Positions 34,864 through 44,078 are shown, counted from the stretch's first letter. The stretch is 64,000 bases of DNA from an uncultured Lachnospiraceae bacterium (GCA_910584725.1 CAJUBE010000017.1:22613-86612), one strand, 5' to 3'. The notes: a model not told the origin generated them from the letters alone. Numbers and translations are program-made.

Positions 34864-35604
34864 ATGAAGCTTGTAAAACGTATCAGTCTTTTTATGATAA
34901 TGTCCGCGGTCATGTTGGGGCTCGGCGGCTGGGGGGCGCTAAAGGCGGAGGAGTTTTTTTATCCGCACCGTTACAGCCATGGAACTGCGCAGTCCGGCAC
35001 GAAGGAGGCGGATCATTTCCGGCCGTTGGTATCGCAGTCTTCAGATGTGACGGACGCTGATTATGCCGCGACCTCGGAAGGAGTGTCGGCTGGCAAAGTG
35101 ACCGCGGAACAGGTCATTGAGACGGAGGAAAAACAGGTCATTGAGGCTGCGGCCGCGCAGGAGCCTGTGGTGACGGCGGACACGAGGTATCTGCTGGAGT
35201 TGGTGGACTTGTCAAAGGGGACGGTGACGGAGAGCGAGGAGACTATTCCCGTTATGTACATCGGTCTGAACAGGGAAGAGCTTTTGGAGGCGTTATCCGC
35301 CTATGAGGACAATCCGCCGTTGACAGAGCTGGAACAGGGCTTTGAAACGATCGAGCTGACTGCCTTTTCCAAAGACCGGGTGGCGGTCTGCAAATATTAT
35401 AAAGAGAAAGAGCCGCAAGGATTTTATCTGATGGTGGCGGATCATTTTATTGTGGTGTACGAGGAGGACAGAAGTACACTTTACATGAACACGGATATCC
35501 TGTTGGAACGGCTGCCCGATTCCCTGCAGCGGGAAATTATGGAGGGGAAGTTTGTGGCGAGCGAGGAGGAGCTGTATCTGTTTCTGGAATCGTACTCCAG
35601 TTAG
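34864..35604 (+). CDS. BofC C-terminal-domain-like, membrane-anchored protein
   Basis: The protein has 246 residues. An N-terminal signal anchor (ISLFMIMSAVMLGLGGWGAL) is followed by a low-complexity linker. The last 60 residues (GFYLMVADHFIVVYEEDRST, then ILLERLPDSLQREIMEGKFV and EEELYLFLESYSS) resemble the C-terminal domain of BofC, which in Bacillus inhibits the SpoIVB signalling protease during spore formation. The resemblance is by pattern, not by search. SD GAGAGG lies 10 nt before the ATG. The position after the sporulation block agrees with this reading. The N-terminal half of Bacillus BofC is not recognisable here. Confidence 0.75.
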   Translation: MKLVKRISLFMIMSAVMLGLGGWGALKAEEFFYPHRYSHGTAQSGTKEADHFRPLVSQSSDVTDADYAATSEGVSAGKVTAEQVIETEEKQVIEAAAAQEPVVTADTRYLLELVDLSKGTVTESEETIPVMYIGLNREELLEALSAYEDNPPLTELEQGFETIELTAFSKDRVAVCKYYKEKEPQGFYLMVADHFIVVYEEDRSTLYMNTDILLERLPDSLQREIMEGKFVASEEELYLFLESYSS

Positions 35605-35776
35605 GGGAAACATTCCGGGCTCTTTACGGGCTTTTCAAGGCATCCATATTCTGTTAAGCTAAATAGCTAGAGGCATCTTTTAAAGATTTGATCCTCGCGG
35701 CAGTTGCCAAATGCTTGCAAGCAATCACTTGGCTCGTTGCACGCGGAAATAAAGAGTTAGGGATAAGGAAGGAACG

Positions 35777-37021
35777 ATGACAAGGCAGGTTGCGGTGATA
35801 GGCGGTGGCGCGGCGGGCATGACGGCGGCGATTCAGGCGGCGGGCATGGGCGCGGCGGTGACGGTCTATGAGAAAAACGACAGAGTGGGCAAAAAGATTC
35901 TGTCCACGGGAAACGGCAGATGCAATTTTTCCAATGAGGCGATGGGGGAGGAATTTTACCATGGAAGCGGAAAGGCTCTGGCGGACGGCGTGCTTTCTGC
36001 GTTCGGCGTGGCGCAGACGAAAGACTTTTTTTCGTCCCTCGGCATGCGGATCAGGGCGCGGGACGGATATTTGTATCCGGCGAGCGACCAGGCGTCCACG
36101 GTGCTCGATCTGCTGCGCTACGAGCTTGACAGGCGGCAGGTAGCAGTACATACGGAGGCGGCGGTTCAGACGCTCTCCTTTGAACAGGGAAGAAAACAGT
36201 TTTTGGTCGGGTGCCAGGGGAAAGAGTCATATTATGATGCGGTCATTCTCTGCTGCGGCGGCAAAGCGGCGCCGAATACCGGTTCCGACGGGAGCGGCTT
36301 TCGGCTGGCCAAGCGGTTCGGACACCGAATTGTCAGACCTGTGCCCGCCCTTGCCGCGCTTGTCTGTAAGGAGCCGTTTTATAAACAGGTGGCGGGGGTG
36401 CGATGCGACGCGGAACTCACCCTGCATGTGGCAGGAAAAGAGGTGTGCCGGGAGCGGGGCGAACTGCAGCTGACGGATTACGGGCTTTCCGGCATACCGG
36501 CGTTTCAGATTTGCAGGACGGCGGCTTACGCGCTGCTTGATAAAAAGCCTGTCACGGTGCGGGTGTCTTTTCTTTCAGACTTTGACGAGGGGACTTGCAG
36601 CGCATTTTTCCGGGAACGGCTTGCGGCGCGCGGTGGGGATGAGATGGACATATTCCTGACCGGGATAGTCAACAAGAAAATCAACCGTCTGCTTATGAAA
36701 CTTTCGGGCATTCGGGAGTCCGAGCGGGCAAAAGATGTCTCCGCGGCGGCATTTGAACGGCTGCAGAAAATGTATCTCGGTTTGGAGACGGCAGTTGTGG
36801 GGACAAACGGTTTCGACAGGGCGCAGGTGTGCGCGGGCGGCGTGGACTGTAATGAGGTCACGAAAACCCTCATGTCGAAAAAGCAGCCGGGGCTCTATTT
36901 CGCAGGAGAAATTCTGGATATCGACGGGCTCTGCGGCGGTTATAACTTACAGTGGGCGTGGAGCAGCGGGACAGTTGCCGGGAAGGCGGCGGCTCGTAAG
37001 ACGACATTTGATGATATGTAA
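35777..37021 (+). CDS. HI0933/BaiN-like NAD(P)/FAD-dependent oxidoreductase
   Basis: The protein has 414 residues. The FAD motif VAVIGGGAAGMTAAIQAA begins at residue 5, followed by the family signature GKKILSTGNGRCNFSN. DAVILCCGGKAAPNTGSDGSGF and the C-terminal CAGGVDCNEV with GLYFAGEILDIDGLCGGYN are also typical. Members are flavoproteins of mostly unknown substrate; BaiN is linked to bile acid reduction and others to aminoacetone. SD AAGGAAGGA lies before the ATG. The gene sits 130 nt upstream of a second flavoprotein. No substrate is claimed. Confidence 0.93.
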   Translation: MTRQVAVIGGGAAGMTAAIQAAGMGAAVTVYEKNDRVGKKILSTGNGRCNFSNEAMGEEFYHGSGKALADGVLSAFGVAQTKDFFSSLGMRIRARDGYLYPASDQASTVLDLLRYELDRRQVAVHTEAAVQTLSFEQGRKQFLVGCQGKESYYDAVILCCGGKAAPNTGSDGSGFRLAKRFGHRIVRPVPALAALVCKEPFYKQVAGVRCDAELTLHVAGKEVCRERGELQLTDYGLSGIPAFQICRTAAYALLDKKPVTVRVSFLSDFDEGTCSAFFRERLAARGGDEMDIFLTGIVNKKINRLLMKLSGIRESERAKDVSAAAFERLQKMYLGLETAVVGTNGFDRAQVCAGGVDCNEVTKTLMSKKQPGLYFAGEILDIDGLCGGYNLQWAWSSGTVAGKAAARKTTFDDM

Positions 37022-37150
37022 AGTATTCACAAATGAGACGGGTAAAGTGCCGGTATGGATAAAATGCAAAGTGCGAAGAGATGAGAATCATTCAGACACG
37101 ATTAAAACGCATGGCCAGAAAAAGCGAATTTCAAACAGGAGTATAGAGCT

Positions 37151-39121
37151 ATGATTCGGATACAACAGATCAAACAGGCGGCGGACTGTGAGGACGAGCA
37201 GGCGGCGCTTCTCAAAAAGGCGGCAAAGCTTCTGCGGACAGAGCCCTCCGCCATACGATCCCTTTCCATTGTGAGGAAATCTCTGGATGCCAGAAAGAAG
37301 CCGGAAATATATGTGGTTTATACGGTGGATGTGAAGGTGTCGGACGAGCGGGCGGTTTTTCGGAAAATCCGGGGAAAGAGCGGGCAGATACAGCTGGTGG
37401 ATGAGAAGGCGTATCGGTTTCCGATGCCCAAGCACCCGGAATCGGATGCGGGACAAGCGGCAAAAGAGGAGCCGTATCGAGGGACGGCGTTTGAAAAGGC
37501 GGTTGATGCCGATGGACAGACGGGCGAAAAGGCGGCTTTCGTAGAACTACCCATGCGAAAATCAACGCCCGGTGACAGACCGATAATTGTTGGGACAGGA
37601 CCGGCGGGGCTTTTCTGCGGGTATATGCTTGCGAAGGCGGGCTTTCGTCCGCTGCTGCTGGAACGGGGCAGAGAAGTACATAAGAGGCGGGAGGACGTGG
37701 AGCGGTTCTGGCGGGATGGCGTTCTGGATCCCGGCTCCAACGTGCAGTTCGGGGAAGGCGGCGCAGGTACATTCTCCGACGGGAAACTGACTACTACGGT
37801 CAAGGATCCGAAAGGACGGATGCGGGAGGTGTTGCGCATTTTCGTGGAAGCCGGGGCGCCGGAAGAGATTCTGTACGAGGCAAAACCGCATATCGGCACG
37901 GATATTTTAATACAGGTTGTAGAAAATCTGCGCAGCCAGATTATAAAATGGGGCGGCGAGGTGCGGTTTGAGTCGCAGGTGACCGCGCTTCTTACGGAAG
38001 ATGATCGGGCGGCGGAGGCTTCCGCGCAAAGCCGCCGGATCACAGGTGTTGTGGCAAACGGGGAGGAAATACGAGGCGGCGCGGTTGTTCTGGCCATCGG
38101 TCACAGCGCGCGGGACACCTTCCAGATGCTCCACGGACTGCAGGTGCCCATGGAGGCAAAGGCCTTTGCGGTGGGGCTGCGCATGGAGCATCCCCGGGAG
38201 ATGATCGACAGGCTGCAGTACGGGGACTGCGGCATTTCCCTTCCGGCGGCGGCGTACAAGGTGACGGCGCAGACCGCTTCCGGCAGGGGCGTCTATTCCT
38301 TCTGTATGTGCCCGGGCGGTTATGTGGTGAACGCCTCCTCGGAGTCTGGCAGAACGGCGGTGAACGGCATGAGCTACAGCGGGCGGGACGGCGCAAACAG
38401 CAACAGCGCCATGATCGTCACCGTGTCGCCCGCGGATTATGAGACATACGGCGGTACGGGCCCCCTTGCGGGCATTGCGTTCCAGCGCCATCTGGAAGAG
38501 CGTGCCTACAAGATCGGACAGGGTAGGGTGCCCGTGGAGCGTTACGGGGATTTTCGGGCGGCGGTCTGCGGCAGGCAAAACGAGGACCAGCTGTTTCAGG
38601 CGCAAAGAGGTGAAAATGCCAGACAGCGTGTGCAAGAAAATGGCTTTTCACATATGCCAGAACAGAGGAACAGCGAATTGTCAGGCGTGCCGGGAACGGA
38701 TTCTGGGCGGATACCGGCGCGGCGGGATGGCATTTTGCGGAAAGGGCAGACGGCTGGCGGGGGTGGTATGCTATGCCGACGTTATCCCGGGTTCGTGCCC
38801 GCCATTAAGGGCGCGTGGAATTTCGCCCCGGTGCATCAAATTCTGCCGGAGTTCCTGAATCTTGCGCTTGTGGAAGGGATTGACCTAATTGGTCAAAAGA
38901 TGCCCGGCTTTGCCGACGGGGACGCGTACCTGTCCGGCGTGGAGAGCAGGACATCCTCCCCCATAAGGATTCTGCGGGACGAGACGGGACAGTCCGCGCT
39001 TCAGGGGCTTTTCCCCTGCGGCGAAGGCGCGGGCTACGCGGGCGGCATCACTTCCGCGGCGATGGACGGCATTCTGATCGCGGAGAAGGTTGCAATGCTT
39101 TATGTGAATGTGGTAAGATGA
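37151..39121 (+). CDS. FAD-dependent oxidoreductase (COG2509-type) with internal insertion
   Basis: The protein has 656 residues. The N-terminal roughly 110 residues form a small domain usual for the family (AIRSLSIVRKSLDARKKPEI). The FAD site is PIIVGTGPAGLFCGYMLAKA, and SNVQFGEGGAGTFSDGKLTT and PHIGTDILIQVVENLR follow. It ends with LFPCGEGAGYAGGITSAAMDG. Between GDFRAAVCG and YPGFVPAIKGAW (about 38565-38790) lie some 75 Gln/Arg/Gly-rich residues that do not look like the family, whose members normally pass straight from the GDF motif to the KG motif. The frame stays open, so the insertion is in frame. The reaction is unknown. Confidence 0.88.
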   Translation: MIRIQQIKQAADCEDEQAALLKKAAKLLRTEPSAIRSLSIVRKSLDARKKPEIYVVYTVDVKVSDERAVFRKIRGKSGQIQLVDEKAYRFPMPKHPESDAGQAAKEEPYRGTAFEKAVDADGQTGEKAAFVELPMRKSTPGDRPIIVGTGPAGLFCGYMLAKAGFRPLLLERGREVHKRREDVERFWRDGVLDPGSNVQFGEGGAGTFSDGKLTTTVKDPKGRMREVLRIFVEAGAPEEILYEAKPHIGTDILIQVVENLRSQIIKWGGEVRFESQVTALLTEDDRAAEASAQSRRITGVVANGEEIRGGAVVLAIGHSARDTFQMLHGLQVPMEAKAFAVGLRMEHPREMIDRLQYGDCGISLPAAAYKVTAQTASGRGVYSFCMCPGGYVVNASSESGRTAVNGMSYSGRDGANSNSAMIVTVSPADYETYGGTGPLAGIAFQRHLEERAYKIGQGRVPVERYGDFRAAVCGRQNEDQLFQAQRGENARQRVQENGFSHMPEQRNSELSGVPGTDSGRIPARRDGILRKGQTAGGGGMLCRRYPGFVPAIKGAWNFAPVHQILPEFLNLALVEGIDLIGQKMPGFADGDAYLSGVESRTSSPIRILRDETGQSALQGLFPCGEGAGYAGGITSAAMDGILIAEKVAMLYVNVVR

Positions 39122-39130
39122 CGAAAGCAA

Positions 39131-39296
39131 TGAGCAGTGCGCAGACGAGACATAAGCGCGTGGGGAGCTTGCTCACCAAAGCGCTTATGCCGAAGGATGC
39201 ATAGGGCGACAGCCCGACAGCGAGGGAAACCGAAGGTTTTTCGAGCTGTACTGCGGAGTGCGCAGATGCAAGATGAAAAAATTGTGGTGCGCAGAC
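39131..39296 (+). other. Structured intergenic region upstream of proB
   Basis: This region contains a hairpin CATAAGCGC (39151-39159) / GCGCTTATG (39181-39189), a second stem ACAGC/GCTGT around GGGAAACC/GGTTTTTC, and three direct copies of TGCGCAGA (39138, 39259, 39289). It shows no T-box or known riboswitch signature. It may be a further palindromic repeat or a leader of proB. Confidence 0.5.
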
Positions 39297-39326
39297 ACAG
39301 AATAAAAAATATAAGGATGGCATAAA

Positions 39327-40184
39327 ATGACTGACAGAAAAGCCCTGATGGCAGATAAAAAACGAATTGTGATAAAGATTGGCTCCTCCTCCTTGCAGCA
39401 CAAGGAGACCGGGGACTTGGACTACACGAAGTTGGACGTGCTCGTGCGGGAGCTTTGCAACTTGAGAAACATGGGGAAGGACGTGGTGCTTGTCACCTCC
39501 GGCGCGATCGCCGTTGGGGAGAAGGCGCTCCTGCCAAACCGTGAGGAGGACAATCCCATCGCCGTGAAGCAGGCGTGCGCCGCGGTGGGACAGGCGAGAC
39601 TGATGATGGTCTACCAGAAGATTTTCGCGGAGTACAATCAGGTGGCGGCGCAGATTCTGATGACGAAAAACACCATTGTGGATAATCTGAACCGCTACAA
39701 CGCCCGGAATACATTCGCGGAGCTTTTTAAGCTGGGCGTGATTCCGATCGTGAACGAGAACGATACGATAGCCACCTACGAGATCGAGATCGGCGACAAC
39801 GATACGCTGTCCGCGATCGTCGCTTCTCTGGTGGAGGCGGACGCGCTCCTTCTTCTGTCGGATATCGACGGGCTCTACACCGACGATCCCCGCACCAATC
39901 CCGACGTCAAATATATCGAGGTGGTGGAGGAACTGACGGACGAGCTGATGAACATGGGCAAGGCGTCCACCGGGAGCAGCGTGGGCACCGGCGGCATGAC
40001 CACCAAGCTGCAGGCGGCAAAGATTGCCAGCAGCACGGGGGTGGACATGGTGATCGCCAACAGCAAGGATATCAAAGTGATCCATCGCATCCTAAGCGGG
40101 CAGAATATCGGGACGCTGTTTTTGGCGCATAAGGACGAGTCGTTTGACCTGCCGCTCTATGTGCAGCAGATGCACGCGCATTAA
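39327..40184 (+). CDS. proB: Glutamate 5-kinase, short form without PUA domain
   Basis: The protein has 285 residues from ATG 39327 (AAGGATGG at 39313-39320). It phosphorylates glutamate, the first step of proline synthesis. Amino acid kinase fold: RIVIKIGSSSLQ, VLVTSGAIAVG, VPIVNEND-type IPIVNENDTIAT, IGDNDTLSAIVASLV, LLLSDIDGLYTDDP and the ATP region GTGGMTTKLQAAKIA. The E. coli enzyme carries an extra PUA domain of about 100 residues; here it is absent, as in a number of Firmicutes. proA, the second step, lies 2.4 kb downstream after three intact genes and a pseudogene. Confidence 0.96.
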   Translation: MTDRKALMADKKRIVIKIGSSSLQHKETGDLDYTKLDVLVRELCNLRNMGKDVVLVTSGAIAVGEKALLPNREEDNPIAVKQACAAVGQARLMMVYQKIFAEYNQVAAQILMTKNTIVDNLNRYNARNTFAELFKLGVIPIVNENDTIATYEIEIGDNDTLSAIVASLVEADALLLLSDIDGLYTDDPRTNPDVKYIEVVEELTDELMNMGKASTGSSVGTGGMTTKLQAAKIASSTGVDMVIANSKDIKVIHRILSGQNIGTLFLAHKDESFDLPLYVQQMHAH

Positions 40185-40208
40185 AAAATATCATTCGGAG
40201 GAAACAAT

Positions 40209-41135
40209 ATGGCAAAGAGAATGCTGGACTGTGTTGCTTCTGACCTTAGGAGCTTTACGAAAGAGGATTATCTGGGCGCCATCGCGGGAAGCGAAGGGCG
40301 TGTGCTGGCATGTGAGTGTATCGGCATCACCATGCCGATTCTTACGGATGTCACCAACGCGGAACTGGCGGCTTCTCTCGGCGCCGACCTGTTACTGCTC
40401 AATATGTTTGACGTAAACCACCCGGTGATAAACGGTCTGCCGGAAGTAGAACCGGCGGAGACCGTGCGGGAATTAAAACGCCTTACCGGGCGGATGGTCG
40501 GCATCAATCTGGAGCCGGTGGAAGAACAGGCGGCACGGGAAAATGACGGTACGCTCTGGGCGATATCGGAGGGACGGAAGGCTACGGTGGAAAATGCAGT
40601 CCGTGCCTCGGAAATGGGCGTGGATATGGTGCTTCTCACAGGAAACCCCGGAAACGGCGTGAGCAACCGGGCGATCACCGATTCACTGAGAGCCATATCG
40701 GCGCGGCTGGAGGATAAACTGATTCTGGCGGCAGGGAAAATGCACGCCTCCGGCGTGCCGGGAGAAGGCGGCGAGCATATTATTACCAAGGAAGATGTGG
40801 ATGAATTTATAGATGCGGGAGCGGATGTCATTCTTTTTCCCGCACCGGGCACCGTGCCGGGAATTACCATGGAATATGTGCGGGAGCTGATCGCCCACGC
40901 CCATGAAAGGGGCGTTCTCACGATCACGGCGATCGGCACTTCCCAGGAAGGGGCGGACGTTGACACGATCAGACGGATCGCGCTGATGTGCAAGATGGCG
41001 GGAACGGACATTCATCACATCGGGGACACCGGCTATCCGGGGATGGCGCTGCCGGAAAATATCATGGCGTATTCTGTGGCAATCAGGGGCGTGCGGCACA
41101 CGTATCACAGGATGGCAGCGTCCGTCAACAGATGA
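40209..41135 (+). CDS. Conserved TIM-barrel protein of unknown function
   Basis: The protein has 308 residues, starting 24 nt after proB with AGGAGG-like GGAGGAAAC before the ATG. The sequence shows successive barrel strands: LLLLNMFDVNHP, MVGINLEPVEE, VDMVLLTGNPGNGVSN, LILAAGKMHASG, ADVILFPAPGTVPGI, LTITAIGTSQEGAD and DIHHIGDTGYPG. His, Asp and Gly at strand ends suggest a ligand or metal site. I recall similar proteins being annotated under several unrelated names, so I give no function. Its place inside the proline/one-carbon gene string is the only clue. Confidence 0.85.
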   Translation: MAKRMLDCVASDLRSFTKEDYLGAIAGSEGRVLACECIGITMPILTDVTNAELAASLGADLLLLNMFDVNHPVINGLPEVEPAETVRELKRLTGRMVGINLEPVEEQAARENDGTLWAISEGRKATVENAVRASEMGVDMVLLTGNPGNGVSNRAITDSLRAISARLEDKLILAAGKMHASGVPGEGGEHIITKEDVDEFIDAGADVILFPAPGTVPGITMEYVRELIAHAHERGVLTITAIGTSQEGADVDTIRRIALMCKMAGTDIHHIGDTGYPGMALPENIMAYSVAIRGVRHTYHRMAASVNR

Positions 41136-41266
41136 CAGAGGCAAAAGACCTTGAACATCCAGTCTCTTTGCCGAAGACAAAACCGGAACAGACCGGATGT
41201 AGTGACCAGAAAGACAAAGGCTGGATAGTTGATGAAACAGGAATTGTACGGCAGGAGAGTATAGCA

Positions 41267-41482
41267 ATGAACGTGGAACAGATGACGGCGCGGATCAACG
41301 AGCTGTACCATAAATCCCAGAGCGAAGGTCTCACCCCGGAAGAGAAGGAGGAGCAGGCGGCGCTGCGGCAGGCTTATGTGGCGAATGTGCGGGCGAATCT
41401 CCGGGGGCAGCTTGACAATATTTCTATCGTAGAAAAAGATGGAAGCATCACGAATCTGGGTGAGAAGAAGCGGCACGGGTAA
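41267..41482 (+). CDS. UPF0291/DUF896 family small protein (YnzC-like)
   Basis: The protein has 71 residues from ATG 41267 (AGGAG at 41253-41257); the longer open frame that starts inside the previous gene is not credible. The core is ARINELYHKSQSEGLTPEEK and EQAALRQAYVANVRANLRGQ, the standard two-helix hairpin of DUF896. Bacillus YnzC is in the SOS regulon; no LexA site was seen here. It is soluble and the function is unknown. It lies between the TIM-barrel gene and the cyclo-ligase gene. Confidence 0.9.
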   Translation: MNVEQMTARINELYHKSQSEGLTPEEKEEQAALRQAYVANVRANLRGQLDNISIVEKDGSITNLGEKKRHG

Positions 41483-41563
41483 TAGCAGAGGCAGGAAACC
41501 ACTGCGTCCATTGCATCGGATGAAATCCCGGCGTCTTTGGACACAGAGAAAGGACAGGGGAAT

Positions 41564-42235
41564 ATGCGGCTGGCGGGGGCAGAAGAACAAGCAGCGGAAA
41601 AGAAGAGACTCCGCGCGGCGGCTTTGGCGAAGCGGGACAGTCTGACTGCGCAGCAGCGTAATAATTATAGCGTCAGCATCACAAAAAATCTGACAAGCCT
41701 GTTCTGCTACCGGGAAGCGGACGCGGTTCTTACTTATATCAGTTTCCGCAGCGAAGTAGATACCATTCCCCTGATAGAGCGGGCTTTTGCAGACGGGAAG
41801 GCGGTGTTTGCGCCGAAGGTTTACGGGAAAGAGATGGAGTTCTACCGGATTTTTTCACAGAGCGATCTGGCGGCGGGCTACCGCGGGATTTTGGAGCCGG
41901 CAGGCGGGCTGTCGCTTGATGAGTGGATGGGTGACCAGTCGAGTCAAAAGATTTTGATTTGTATGCCTGGCACGGCGTTTGACAGGGCGCGGCACAGAAT
42001 TGGCTATGGCGGCGGATTTTACGACAGATATTTAAGCAGGCTTTTACATCAAAAAGAGGATGTGGAGGCGTCGGCATATACGCAGACGGGTGCGGATATG
42101 GAAGAACATCCACAGTTGAAGTTTTCTACCGCCGCGCTGGCGTATGACTGCCAGATTTTTGAGGAAATTCCGTGGGAATCCCACGATATCCGCCCGATGT
42201 GCGTGGTCACGGAGAAAGAGATTTTGAGAGAATAA
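41564..42235 (+). CDS. 5-formyltetrahydrofolate cyclo-ligase
   Basis: The protein has 223 residues from ATG 41564; an upstream in-frame ATG (41537) has a poor context. It converts 5-formyl-THF to 5,10-methenyl-THF with ATP and so returns folate to the FolD pathway. Marks are the N-terminal helix KKRLRAAALAKRDSLTAQQR, YISFRSEVDT, VFAPKVYGKEMEFYRI, ILICMPGTAFDRARHRIGYG and GGGFYDRYL. The usual length is about 190; here a loop (ASAYTQTGADMEEHPQLK) adds some residues near the C-terminus. This adds to the one-carbon theme of the window. Confidence 0.93.
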   Translation: MRLAGAEEQAAEKKRLRAAALAKRDSLTAQQRNNYSVSITKNLTSLFCYREADAVLTYISFRSEVDTIPLIERAFADGKAVFAPKVYGKEMEFYRIFSQSDLAAGYRGILEPAGGLSLDEWMGDQSSQKILICMPGTAFDRARHRIGYGGGFYDRYLSRLLHQKEDVEASAYTQTGADMEEHPQLKFSTAALAYDCQIFEEIPWESHDIRPMCVVTEKEILRE

Positions 42236-42296
42236 AAGGGAATGTCAGCGGCAGGAAATAAGAAAGTTCGGGAAAAAAAATAAGGAGACATCAGCT

Positions 42297-42528
42297 ATGA
42301 GCAAGTTCAGTGAAAAAGGGTATTTTGTGAAAGAGAATGCACCTGTATACATGACAGTGGATATGGATAGTGATTTCTTTTATGCAGGTGAAAGGAATCG
42401 AAAAGATGTACGATTATGTTACATCAAAGGGCTGGGAACAGATTACAGAGGTGGAAAAGCAGCCTTGGGGTGGTAAAAGCTGCAGCTTGACAACGATTGA
42501 CGGATATATCATCAATATATTTGAATAA
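42297..42528 (+). pseudogene. VOC (glyoxalase-like) family remnant, frameshifted
   Basis: From ATG 42297 (AAGGAG at 42282-42287) a frame reads MSKFSEKGYFVKENAPVYMT and then loses coherence. In the next frame, from about 42382, the sequence continues as VKGIEKMYDYVTSKGWEQI and KQPWGGKSCSLTTIDGY, ending INIFE with TAA at 42526-42528. The second part is a typical VOC C-terminus (PWG then DGY-hydrophobic). Together about 75 residues remain of the usual 120-130, so the gene is both shortened and frameshifted. It is flanked by intact genes. Confidence 0.65.
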
Positions 42529-42562
42529 TGTGAGAAGTTAACGGTCAGAAAGGGAAAACATA

Positions 42563-43837
42563 ATGGAAGATATGAACACAGCGGAAATCAAAGAATATTT
42601 AAAATCCCTCGGCACAAAGGGGCAGGCGGCAAAAACCGTTTTGCAGAGACTCACTACGGAGCAGAAAAACCACGCCCTTACACGGGCGGCGGATGCGCTT
42701 GTGCAGGAGAGCGAGAGAATTCTCTCGGCAAATGAAAAAGACTATGCGCGCGCAAAAGAAAACGGCATGGCGGAGGGGCTTCTCGACCGGTTGAAGCTGA
42801 CGGACGCGAGAATAGAGGCGATGGCGGAGGGGCTTAGGCAGATTGCCGATCTGGATGATCCTGTGGGAGAGGTGATGGAGACTTTTGACCGTCCCAATGG
42901 TTTGTACATAGAAAAGGTGCGGGTTCCCATGGGGGTAATCGGGATTATTTATGAGGCGAGGCCCAATGTGACGGCGGATGCTTTCGGCCTATGCTTCAAG
43001 ACGGGAAACGCGGTGATTTTAAAGGGTGGAAAAGACGCGTTTTATTCCAATCAGGCTGTTACGGCAGTGATCAGCGAGACGCTGGAAAAGGAAGGCGTTG
43101 ACCAAAACGCCATTCAGTTGATTGAAAACAACGACAGGGCAGTGACCACGGCGTTTATGAAGCTGAAAGAGTACGTGGACGTACTGATTCCCAGAGGCGG
43201 GGCGGGACTGATACGCTCGGTTGTGGAGAACAGCACAGTACCCGTGATCGAGACGGGCACGGGAAATTGCCATATTTACATTGACGAGTCGGCTGACCTT
43301 GCGAAAGCGGTTCCTATCGTCATCAATGCCAAGACCCAGCGTATCGGCGTGTGCAACGCCTGCGAATCCCTACTTGTGCATGAAAAAATCGCGGATAAAA
43401 TCCTGCCTGCTCTGGGCAAAGCCCTCTTGGAAAAGCAGGTGGAGATCCGGGGCGACGAGACGGTGCGGGCACAGATCCCGGAGGCACATGCCGTGACGGA
43501 AGAAGATTACGGCACAGAGTATCTGGATCTCATTCTTTCCGTGAAAACAGTAAGCTCACTGGAGGAGGCGATCGCCCATATCAACAAGTACAATACGGGG
43601 CATTCCGACGCCATTTTGACAGAGGATGAAGCTCATGCGCAGAAGTTTTTGCGTGAGGTGGATTCGGCGTGTGTGTATGTCAACGCCTCCACACGTTTTA
43701 CGGACGGCTTTGAGTTCGGCTTCGGAGCGGAGATCGGCATCAGCACCCAGAAGCTTCACGCCAGAGGGCCCATGGGGCTTAAGGAGCTTACTTCCTATAA
43801 ATATCAGATTATGGGAACGGGACAGATACGTCCATAA
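42563..43837 (+). CDS. proA: Gamma-glutamyl phosphate reductase
   Basis: The protein has 424 residues, full length, starting at ATG 42563 (AAAGGG about 8 nt upstream). It reduces gamma-glutamyl phosphate to the semialdehyde with NADPH. Marks are the N-terminal helix ILSANEKDYARAKENGM, VPMGVIGIIYEARPNVT, GNAVILKGGKDA, IPRGGAGLI, the catalytic Cys in RIGVCNACESLLVH and the C-terminal TRFTDGFEFGFGAEIGISTQ with HARGPMGL. It completes the proB pathway, though three intact genes and a pseudogene separate the two. A terminator hairpin lies about 135 nt downstream. Confidence 0.97.
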   Translation: MEDMNTAEIKEYLKSLGTKGQAAKTVLQRLTTEQKNHALTRAADALVQESERILSANEKDYARAKENGMAEGLLDRLKLTDARIEAMAEGLRQIADLDDPVGEVMETFDRPNGLYIEKVRVPMGVIGIIYEARPNVTADAFGLCFKTGNAVILKGGKDAFYSNQAVTAVISETLEKEGVDQNAIQLIENNDRAVTTAFMKLKEYVDVLIPRGGAGLIRSVVENSTVPVIETGTGNCHIYIDESADLAKAVPIVINAKTQRIGVCNACESLLVHEKIADKILPALGKALLEKQVEIRGDETVRAQIPEAHAVTEEDYGTEYLDLILSVKTVSSLEEAIAHINKYNTGHSDAILTEDEAHAQKFLREVDSACVYVNASTRFTDGFEFGFGAEIGISTQKLHARGPMGLKELTSYKYQIMGTGQIRP

Positions 43838-43972
43838 CGGATATACTTATGTAAACTGATTCTGCAATGCATACCGCAAAAAGTGCAATCCGTACCATTC
43901 CAATAGAAAAATAACGTTTTTCATGTATAATAAATGTGCATTACAGATGTTGTTTGCAAATGACATTTGCGT

Positions 43973-44010
43973 AAAAAAGCGTACTGTTTGTGTAGAATTT
44001 CCGCTTTTTT
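43973..44010. terminator. Terminator-like hairpin between proA and the chemoreceptor gene
   Basis: AAAAAAGCG (43973-43981) pairs with CGCTTTTTT (44002-44010). The A and T tracts are part of the stem, so it could work in either direction. It lies in a 333-nt gap with no gene. Confidence 0.55.
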
Positions 44011-44062
44011 GTGATTGTATCTTTTAAAATACAAAAAAACATGATACAATTAATGCACTGAC

Positions 44063-44078
44063 TCGACATTTATGTCGA
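44063..44078. promoter_or_regulatory. Perfect 16-nt palindrome in the chemoreceptor leader
   Basis: TCGACATTTATGTCGA (44063-44078) lies 13 nt after a -10-like TACAAT (44045-44050). Position and symmetry suit an operator just past the transcription start. No regulator can be named. Confidence 0.45.

Noticed and set aside
38439..38858. Cys-rich 139-codon frame inside the flavoprotein gene
   Set aside because: No SD of its own and the flavoprotein frame continues through it to its C-terminal motifs. Kept only as part of the insertion finding.
39122..39326. T-box for proline before proB
   Set aside because: The conserved T-box word and specifier loop are not present.
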